From contig OZ245813.1 in the NCBI GenBank assembly GCA_965228445.1, positions 4,464,001 through 4,528,000 on the forward strand: DNA of 64,000 bases, in the 5' to 3' direction. Origin of the DNA: Thalassobaculum sp965228445. GTDB lineage: Bacteria; Pseudomonadota; Alphaproteobacteria; Thalassobaculales; Thalassobaculaceae. A program made the translations under genes and the position numbers. Shown in pieces: positions 26,675-33,004 of the stretch. The notes under the pieces were generated by a model. It made no database searches. It saw nothing but the letters and a program-made list of their open reading frames with translations, and was not told the DNA's origin. Position 1 is the first letter of the stretch; the number at the start of each line of letters is the position of its first letter.

Positions 26675-28051
26675 ATGACGAAGATCGCGCATGAGGGCTA
26701 TCGCCCCACCCTGTTCGAACGGCTCGCCGCCGCTCCGCACCCGTCGGTGTCGTTCCAGTCCTCGTTCTGGCACGCCACCGCGCCGGCCGGGCCGCAGACC
26801 GGCCCGCTCGACGGCGAGGTCGAGACCGATGTCGCCGTGGTCGGCGGCGGGTATCTCGGGTTCTCCACCGCCCTGCATCTGGCCGAGGCCGGCGTCGAGG
26901 TGACGGTGCTGGAGGCGGACGAGCCGGGCTTCGGGGCCTCGGGCCGCAATACCGGCTTCGTCGTGCCGAACCTGCTGACCGGCCTCGACCCCAAGGTCAT
27001 GACCAAGGCCATGGGGCCGGAATACGGCCCGCAGATCTGCCAGATGATCGGCCAGGGCGGCGAGCTGGTCTTCGACCTGATCCGGCGCCACGGTATCGAC
27101 TGCGAGGCCCGGCAGAGCGGCTGGATTCAGCCGATCCACACGCCGGAGAAGCGGGCATGGCTTGAGGACCGGGTCGCCCAGTGGCGCGCGCTCGGCCGGC
27201 CGGTCGAGGCGTTGTCGCGGGACGAGGCGGTCTACGAGACCGGGAGCACGGTCTATCACGGCGCCTTCCTCGACACCTCGGGCGGCCACCTCAACCCCCT
27301 GGCCTACTGCCGCGGGCTGGCCGGGGCGGCGGTCAAGGCCGGGGCGACCCTGTTCACCGGCTCCCGGGCCCGGCGGATCGAGCGCCAGGGCGACCGCTGG
27401 CGGGTGACGACGGATGGCGGGGCGCTGATCGCGCGGCGTCTGCTGCTGACCACGAATTCCACCGGCGACGGTCTGGCGCCCAAGGCCGAAGGCACCCAGT
27501 TCCCGATCACCCTGTTCCAGATGGCGACCCAGCCGCTGGATCCGGCGCTGCGCGACAGCGTGCTGCCGAAGGACCGGGCCTCCGCCGATACCCGCAAGGA
27601 GCTGATCGCCTATCGCTGGACCTGGGACAACCGCATCGTCACCGGCGGGCTGCTCGCCTCGCCCTTCGGCTCGGCCGAGCGGGCGAAGACCTATCACCTG
27701 CGACGGCTGAGCGAGATGCTGCCGCAGCTGCCTACGATGGAGTGCGCCTATGCGTGGCAGGGCCGTCTGGCGGCGGCGCGGGACTTCATGCCGCGGCTCA
27801 TGACCCTGGGCGAGCGCGAAGGCGATCAGGCCTGGTCGGCGATCGCCTGCAACGGCCGGGGCATGGCGATGACCACCGCGCTGGGCCGCCGGATCGCCCT
27901 GTGGCTCGCCGGCGGATCGAACGAGGGGCTGCCGGTCCCGATCACCCGGCCGGATCCGGTCGCCTTCCCCGGCCTGGCCTCCATGGCCTTCTCGGTCTGG
28001 CTGCCCTGGAACCGCCGCACCGACCGGCAGGAGCTCAAGCAGGCCAGGTGA
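26675..28051 (+). CDS. FAD-dependent oxidoreductase (DAO / PuuB type)
   Basis: A 458-residue DAO-family flavoprotein: the dinucleotide motif VAVVGGGYLGFSTALHLAE begins near residue 50, followed by VLEADEPGFGASGRNTGFVVP, as in gamma-glutamylputrescine oxidases and related amine oxidases; IACNGRGMAMTTALGRRIA near the C-terminus contacts FAD. It oxidises an amine or amino acid with O2 or an electron acceptor. The frame is open from 26561; the ATG at 26675 (MTKIAHEGY) is preferred. Its stop (28049-28051) abuts the convergent MFS stop directly, with no spacer. Flanked by two MFS genes. Confidence 0.87.
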   Translation: MTKIAHEGYRPTLFERLAAAPHPSVSFQSSFWHATAPAGPQTGPLDGEVETDVAVVGGGYLGFSTALHLAEAGVEVTVLEADEPGFGASGRNTGFVVPNLLTGLDPKVMTKAMGPEYGPQICQMIGQGGELVFDLIRRHGIDCEARQSGWIQPIHTPEKRAWLEDRVAQWRALGRPVEALSRDEAVYETGSTVYHGAFLDTSGGHLNPLAYCRGLAGAAVKAGATLFTGSRARRIERQGDRWRVTTDGGALIARRLLLTTNSTGDGLAPKAEGTQFPITLFQMATQPLDPALRDSVLPKDRASADTRKELIAYRWTWDNRIVTGGLLASPFGSAERAKTYHLRRLSEMLPQLPTMECAYAWQGRLAAARDFMPRLMTLGEREGDQAWSAIACNGRGMAMTTALGRRIALWLAGGSNEGLPVPITRPDPVAFPGLASMAFSVWLPWNRRTDRQELKQAR

Positions 28052-29263
28052 TCACCCCGCCTCCGCCGCGCCGAGCTCGGCATAGCTGCGGATCGAGCGC
28101 AGGCGGCTGAGGGCGGCGGCCAGGAACGACAGGCCATAGGCGCAGGCCACGAAGGCCACCGCAGTCCGCGGCGAGGTCGCGGTGATCAGGAACCCGCCGC
28201 ACAGGGCGCCGAGCGGCCGCGCGCCGTAGATCGTGGTCTGGATGACCGCGTTCACCCGCCCCAGCATGTCGCGCGGGCTGACGAGCTGGCGCACCGAGTT
28301 CTGCGCGATCAGCCACATGGACGGCCCGAACCCCAGCAGGAAGAACCCGGCATAGACCGTCAGCGGCGATCCGCCGGGGTGGACGGTCAGCAGCAGCAGG
28401 ACCGCCGGCACAGAGCTGCCGGGTCCGAACAGCAGGATCAGGCTCGGCCGGATCCGTCCGGCATAACGCGCGGCGAGGCTCGAGCCGGCGAAGGCGGCGA
28501 GGCCGAACGCCGCCATGGCGATGCCGAAGATGCCGGCCTCCAGATGCAGGACGTCGGTGAGCAGCGGCACCATGGTGACCAGCAGGGCGGAGAAGGCGAA
28601 ATTCCAGAACAGCGCGCAGCCGGCGATCGCCAGCAGCAGGTCGTTGGACAGCACGAAGGCGCCGCCCTCGATCACCCTGCGCAGCGGGCTGCCGGCGCTG
28701 CGCCGCCCTGGCACGTATCGCGGCAGGCCGGCCATGGCGACAAGGGCGAGGCCCCCGCCGACCACGGCGGCGGGAAACACCCACTCGACCGTGTCCGTCG
28801 AGATTGCGGCGCCGAGTGCGAGGGGGACGGCGAAGGAGGCCGCGGCCCGCGGCATCTCGATCCGGGCATTGGCCTGGGCCAGGCCGGGCGCCGGCACGCT
28901 GCGCGGCAGGATCGACAGCCCGGTCAGCACGAACAGCACGATTCCGAACCCGGCGACCGTCACGCAGGCGCCGAAGCCGACGAGGCTGCCGGACCACACG
29001 CTTGCCGCCGTTCCGGCAAAGCCGAGCAGGGAGATCAGGACCGCCGCCATGCCCACCCGGTGCGGGGCGCCGCGGTCGACGATCAGTCCGGCCGGCACGG
29101 AGCCGATCAGATGCGCCAGGGACTGGCAGGCGACGAGCATGCCGATGACCGCCGGCGAGGCATCGAAGGCGAGGGCGGCGACGAGGGGGACGCCGACCAG
29201 CGCGATCTGGTCGGCCAGATGCATGCCGCTTCCGGCGATCTGCAGGCGGGTGACGACGGACAT
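28052..29263 (-). CDS. MFS transporter (DHA3-like)
   Basis: A 403-residue MFS protein with about 12 hydrophobic segments (for example MHLADQIALVGVPLVAALAF and FLLGFGPSMWLIAQNSVRQL). The LVSPRDMLGRVNAVIQT segment resembles exporters of the macrolide/enterobactin type. Convergent with the FAD oxidoreductase with zero spacer. The upstream 270 bp (29264-29534) has no gene I can support. Probably an exporter; substrate unknown. Confidence 0.86.
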   Translation of the reverse strand: MSVVTRLQIAGSGMHLADQIALVGVPLVAALAFDASPAVIGMLVACQSLAHLIGSVPAGLIVDRGAPHRVGMAAVLISLLGFAGTAASVWSGSLVGFGACVTVAGFGIVLFVLTGLSILPRSVPAPGLAQANARIEMPRAAASFAVPLALGAAISTDTVEWVFPAAVVGGGLALVAMAGLPRYVPGRRSAGSPLRRVIEGGAFVLSNDLLLAIAGCALFWNFAFSALLVTMVPLLTDVLHLEAGIFGIAMAAFGLAAFAGSSLAARYAGRIRPSLILLFGPGSSVPAVLLLLTVHPGGSPLTVYAGFFLLGFGPSMWLIAQNSVRQLVSPRDMLGRVNAVIQTTIYGARPLGALCGGFLITATSPRTAVAFVACAYGLSFLAAALSRLRSIRSYAELGAAEAG

Positions 29264-29534
29264 GCTCCGATCTCCGAGGTTGTTTCGGCGATCAGTAGTC
29301 GTCGCGGGGGAGGCCAGCTATCCGCGGCTTGCGCGGACAGTGGAGGCGTCCGGCGCCGGGCGGGCGGCCCGGCATCGGTCACCTGGGAAGGGGCGGATTT
29401 CGGGTTTCAGAGATCGGTGCAGCCGGTTCGGCCGACGCGGGGAAGAACTCGGTCGGGAGAAACAAATCGACGATCCGGCACAGCAGCCCCGAGGCGGCAT
29501 GCCCCGGACGGCGCCGGTCGGATCGGGTGCGCCG

Positions 29535-29684
29535 TCAGACGGCGAGTCTTGTCATCAGCCAGGCAGTCGCGGCGATCGCGGCGGCCATCATCGTGCCGAC
29601 CACAACGGTATCGGTGAAGTGGGCGTGTGCGGCTCTGGCGGTAAGCGCAGCGCGGCATTGGCAGCGGCGGATACGGTCTTTCAT
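29535..29684 (-). CDS. 49-residue membrane peptide
   Basis: A small ORF starting at the ATG at 29684 with a strong ribosome site on the reverse strand (CTGGAGGATGCC directly before the ATG). The product begins MKDRIRRCQC and is basic, then has one hydrophobic helix of about 20 residues (VVVGTMMAAAIAATAWLM) and ends TRLAV. This positive-inside, single-pass layout is typical of small inner-membrane proteins. It is the only coding candidate in the 540-bp region 29264-29805. No family recognised. Confidence 0.55.
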   Translation of the reverse strand: MKDRIRRCQCRAALTARAAHAHFTDTVVVGTMMAAAIAATAWLMTRLAV

Positions 29685-29805
29685 GGCATCCTCCAGTCTG
29701 GCGGGGCATCGGCTCGAAGACGCCGTCTGGTCTCCCCGCTCATCTTCCCTATCATGTCCTACTCTGCAGATCAGATAAAGCTCACTCCCGAAAAAGGGCA
29801 CAAAC

Positions 29806-30744
29806 ATGGCGGCATGGCGACAGCTTCCGACGGCCGGCGAGACGTTTCTCGATCACCTCGGCCACTTCGTTCCGGACATGGAGGCGGCTCATCAGGAGCT
29901 CACCCGGCTCGGCTTCGTGCAGACGCCCTATGTGCTGCACGCCTTCCCCGATGCGGCCGGAAAGCGCCAGCCGATGGGCACCGCGAACCGCTGCGTCATG
30001 CTGCGCGAGGGCTATCTGGAGGTTCTGACCGTGACCGACGGGAGCACCCCGACCGGCGCCCGGACCCAGCGCCAGCTCGACCGCTATACCGGCGTTCACA
30101 TTGTCGCGATGACCGATCCGGACGCCATGGCGCGGCGCGAGCGGCAGGTCGCCGCCGGCTTCCATCCGCAGGACCCGACCCCGCTGAAGCGGCCGGTGCC
30201 GCTGCTCACCGAGACCGGCGAGGAGACCGGGTCGGACGAGGCCGCGTTCACGGTGATCAAGAACCCCGAGGAGGACATGCCGGAGGGCCGGGTCCAGGTG
30301 CTGAGCCACCACACCGAGGAACTGGTGTGGCAGGAGCACTGGATGCGGCACGAGAACGGGATCGTCGCCCTGCGCGACGTGGTGATCGTGCCGAAGGACC
30401 TGGGCGAGGCGAAGGAGCGCTATGCCCGCTTCACCGAGGTTGCGCCGGTGCGCCTCGGCGACGACCTGATCCGCTACCCGCTGGCGCGCGGCGGCATCCT
30501 GCTGGCGAGCCCCGAGCGGGCGGCCGCCCTGCTGCCGGGGGCCGAGGTGCCGCCGGCGCCGGGCGTGGCCGGCTATGCCCTGCTGTCCGACGACCTGGCG
30601 GCGACCCGCAGCTTCCTGGAAGGTCGCGGCTTCGCGCCGAAGGACACCGACTGGCCGGGCGTTCTGTCGCTGGTCCTGCCCGGCACGCTGGGCGGCTGCT
30701 GGCTGGTGACCGAGAGCGAGGCGGCGCTGCCCTGGCACCGTTGA
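29806..30744 (+). CDS. VOC / glyoxalase-like domain protein
   Basis: A 312-residue protein that begins LDHLGHFVPDMEAAHQELTRLGF, the typical first strand and helix of a glyoxalase-like (VOC) domain, with a second related half from about residue 180 (LRDVVIVPKDLGEAKERYARF, quoted in part). VOC proteins coordinate a metal for dioxygenase, isomerase or glyoxalase reactions; several members of this single-chain two-domain type are uncharacterised. No operon partner is obvious. The ATG at 29806 follows a purine-rich segment (GAAAAAGGG). Confidence 0.8.
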   Translation: MAAWRQLPTAGETFLDHLGHFVPDMEAAHQELTRLGFVQTPYVLHAFPDAAGKRQPMGTANRCVMLREGYLEVLTVTDGSTPTGARTQRQLDRYTGVHIVAMTDPDAMARRERQVAAGFHPQDPTPLKRPVPLLTETGEETGSDEAAFTVIKNPEEDMPEGRVQVLSHHTEELVWQEHWMRHENGIVALRDVVIVPKDLGEAKERYARFTEVAPVRLGDDLIRYPLARGGILLASPERAAALLPGAEVPPAPGVAGYALLSDDLAATRSFLEGRGFAPKDTDWPGVLSLVLPGTLGGCWLVTESEAALPWHR

Positions 30745-30823
30745 ACGCGTCCGCCGGCGCTGTCGCCAAACCGTCATGACCCTATGGTAGAGACCTCCCG
30801 ATCCATTGGATTGGGAGGCAGGC

Positions 30824-31129
30824 GTGTCCGGCACGATCACCCTGACGGCGACCATCATGAACGCGCGCGAGAACGCCGAGGGCAGCTACGACTTCCCGGC
30901 GCCGTCCGACGTGTTCGAGACCCGCACCCCGGTGCAGATCGTCAAGCTCTTCGCCAAGTACGTGGATGCGGAGATCTTTCCGGACGACGTGGTGGATTTC
31001 GAGGTCAACGGCGCCTTCAAGAACCTCGAGCACCGGGTGGTGACGGCGATGGGTCAGATGATCGTCCATCACGGCAAGCATGACGGCGCGATCCCGTTCA
31101 TGGTGATGATCTCGGATAAGCGGGGCTGA
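30824..31129 (+). CDS. Uncharacterised 101-residue protein
   Basis: A small soluble protein, rich in beta-strand-like segments (GTITLTATIMNARENAEGSY, VFETRTPVQIVKLFAKYVD). GGGAGGC at 30813-30819 sits 4 nt before the GTG at 30824 and decides the start; a TTG at 30806 would overlap poorly with that site. No family recognised, no signal peptide, no Cys. The reverse-strand NTF2-like gene ends 13 bp downstream. Confidence 0.6.
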   Translation: MSGTITLTATIMNARENAEGSYDFPAPSDVFETRTPVQIVKLFAKYVDAEIFPDDVVDFEVNGAFKNLEHRVVTAMGQMIVHHGKHDGAIPFMVMISDKRG

Positions 31130-31142
31130 GGCGCCGGCGCTG

Positions 31143-31604
31143 TCAGCTCTTCGCCGTCCGCGCGCCGTGGCTTTTCTGCGGGGTGCCGGGGTTGAGCGAG
31201 ATATGGGTGTGCACGCCGTTCCACGGGGCGTCGACACTCGGCCGGGCGAAGGCGACTGTGCCGCGTCCCGGCCGGTCGAACCGGCCGCCGTCCTCGGCGA
31301 TGCCGGTGGACGAGAAGGTGATGATGCCGATGGCGAACAGCCGGTCGGGCGAAACGCCGACCTTCAGGCTGTCCAGGTTCCAGCGGAAATCCTCGATCGT
31401 CGGCCAGACGTTGCGCCACTGGTTGTCGGCCAGGGCCTGCAGGCCCTCCACGACGTCCATATGGGTCCCGAAACTCGCAATGTTGTCGGCGAACAGATCG
31501 AGGGCAGGGGCGAAGTCGACATCGGCGACCTGAGCGCTCCAGGTGGCGAACCACCGCTCGATCGCCGCGCGATCCTCCTCGGGCGTGTTCCAGGTGAAGG
31601 CCAT
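31143..31604 (-). CDS. NTF2 / SnoaL-like domain protein
   Basis: A 153-residue protein of the NTF2-like cone fold: an N-terminal helix EEDRAAIERWFATWSAQVADVD, an acidic pocket segment and antiparallel strands (FAIGIITFSSTGIAED, GTVAFARP, GVHTHISLNPGTP). Such domains occur as small enzymes or ligand-binding proteins (SnoaL-like cyclases, DUF4440/SnoaL_3 proteins), and no reaction can be assigned. The gap up to the next reverse-strand gene (31605-31748) has no gene. Confidence 0.75.
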   Translation of the reverse strand: MAFTWNTPEEDRAAIERWFATWSAQVADVDFAPALDLFADNIASFGTHMDVVEGLQALADNQWRNVWPTIEDFRWNLDSLKVGVSPDRLFAIGIITFSSTGIAEDGGRFDRPGRGTVAFARPSVDAPWNGVHTHISLNPGTPQKSHGARTAKS

Positions 31605-31748
31605 GTCGGAGATCCCGTCCCGTTCCGTGCGAACCGCACACAGCTTGGCGCCGCGTGCCGTGCGGCGGAACCCGAAACCGTCGGCTCGGGCGTGCCGGCC
31701 GGGGCGGACGGCGCCGGACGGCCGGCACCCATCCGCCCCACAGCCGGA

Positions 31749-32345
31749 TCACGGGCGTGTGGCGGCCTCCTCGCCCAGCAGGCCGATGCGGAACCGGGTC
31801 TTCAGGTATCCGCCGTCGCGCGGCGGCACGCTCATCGGCAGGTCCTCGTCGACGACCTTCACCACCGCGCAGACCGGTCCCGCCTCGCGGAACAGGAGCT
31901 GGGCCAGGCCCTTGGCCTCGGCCTCGGTGCGGATCATCGCGGTCTTGGCGAAGCCGCAGGCGGTGGCGACCGCCGACAGGTCGGTGCCGCGCCCGGTGGC
32001 GGTCGGCTGGCGGCCGGTCTCGGTATAGGTTTCGTTGTCGATGACGCAGACCGCCAGGTTCGACGGCCGCTTGGCGCCGATGGTGGAGAAGCTGGTCATG
32101 CCCATCAGCATCTCGCCGTCGCCGGTGATGACGACGACGCGGCGCTCCGGCTGGGCCAGGGCGAGGCCGAGGCCGATCATCGTGGCGTTGCCCATGGCGC
32201 CCCAGAGATAGAAGTTCTCCGGCCGGTCGCCGAACGAGGCGAGGTCCCAGGTGGTCGAACCGAGGCCGGAGACGAACAGGGCGTCGCCCCGCTCGGCCAT
32301 GGCGGCGCCGAGTACGTCGCGCCGGTGCAGGGTGATGGCGCTCAT
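31749..32345 (-). CDS. Thiamine-diphosphate-dependent decarboxylase, beta (ThDP-binding) subunit, ComE-like
   Basis: A 198-residue protein with the C-terminal ThDP domain: GAMGNATMIGLGLALAQP, then GDGEMLMG and a downstream VIDNETYTETG (the GDG...N pattern for Mg-ThDP). Together with the preceding gene it forms a split enzyme like sulfopyruvate decarboxylase ComDE or phosphonopyruvate decarboxylase. The ATG at 32345 overlaps the upstream stop by 4 bp (ATGA), so translation is coupled. The substrate is a 2-oxo acid; sulfopyruvate is possible, but no sulfolactate or sulfoacetaldehyde genes are in the window. Confidence 0.82.
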   Translation of the reverse strand: MSAITLHRRDVLGAAMAERGDALFVSGLGSTTWDLASFGDRPENFYLWGAMGNATMIGLGLALAQPERRVVVITGDGEMLMGMTSFSTIGAKRPSNLAVCVIDNETYTETGRQPTATGRGTDLSAVATACGFAKTAMIRTEAEAKGLAQLLFREAGPVCAVVKVVDEDLPMSVPPRDGGYLKTRFRIGLLGEEAATRP

Positions 32346-32878
32346 TGGTTCACCGCCTTTCCGGCCGTCCAGACCTTGGAGCCGATCACCTTCTGGCCGA
32401 CCAGGACGGCGACCGGGGTGTCGGTGGAATAGGCCATGCGCAGGCCGGATTCGATCATCATGTCGACCGCCTCGGGCGTCTCCGCCAGGAAGGTCTTCAC
32501 GCCGACGGCCTCCAGGGTCGGGACCACCGCCTGACCCATCGGGACCTGCCACGGATTCCCCTCACCCCACTGCCCGCGCATCGTCACGATGGCGAAGAAC
32601 GGAAAGTTGGCCGAGGAGATCAGCGAGGCGATCGCGTTGATGGTGTTGCCGACGCCGCTGGACTGCATGAACACAGCCGATTTCTGTCCGCCGAGCCAGG
32701 CGCCGGCGGACAGGCCGACGGCCTCCTCCTCGGTGGCGCACATCACCGTCTCGATCTCGTTGTCGCCGAGACAGCGCTCGATCAGCAGCCGCAGGCCGCC
32801 GTCCGGCACGTAGCCGATCTGGCGCACGCCGGCTGCCTTCAAGTGGCGGTGGGCCGCCACGCTCCAATGTTCATCCAT
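32342..32878 (-). CDS. Thiamine-diphosphate-dependent decarboxylase, alpha (PYR) subunit, ComD-like
   Basis: A 178-residue PYR-domain subunit: LKAAGVRQIGYVPDGGLRLL, CATEEEAVGLSAGAWLGG with the conserved Glu that activates ThDP, MQSSGVGNTINAIASL, and MRGQWGEGNPWQVPMGQ. These match the ComD/sulfopyruvate decarboxylase alpha pattern. The frame is open far upstream across the divergent gene; the ATG at 32878 (MDEHWSVAAH) gives the domain start. First gene of a two-gene reverse unit, divergent from the 2-oxo acid dehydrogenase E1 at 33005 with a palindromic operator candidate between them. Confidence 0.83.
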   Translation of the reverse strand: MDEHWSVAAHRHLKAAGVRQIGYVPDGGLRLLIERCLGDNEIETVMCATEEEAVGLSAGAWLGGQKSAVFMQSSGVGNTINAIASLISSANFPFFAIVTMRGQWGEGNPWQVPMGQAVVPTLEAVGVKTFLAETPEAVDMMIESGLRMAYSTDTPVAVLVGQKVIGSKVWTAGKAVNQ

Positions 32879-32949
32879 GAGCTGTCGGATCCGTTTTACC
32901 AAGGGAATCCGGAGGCTAGGCGCCTTGACGCGGGTCTGTAAAGATAGCG

Positions 32950-32965
32950 GTATGCACCTGCATAC
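32950..32965. promoter_or_regulatory. Perfect 16-bp palindrome, candidate operator
   Basis: GTATGCA (32950-32956), CC, TGCATAC (32959-32965). It lies 39 bp before the E1 start codon and 71 bp before the divergent decarboxylase start, as expected for an operator controlling both. The GTATGCA/TGCATAC form resembles sites of GntR-type regulators (inference). No regulator gene is adjacent. Confidence 0.6.
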
Positions 32966-33004
32966 AATCGAATCTTCCTTTTTGACCGACCCTATCGGAT
33001 CCCC

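Noticed and set aside
29264..29534. Small ORFs upstream of the second MFS gene
   Set aside because: No ribosome site, no recognisable composition; nothing supportable in this stretch.
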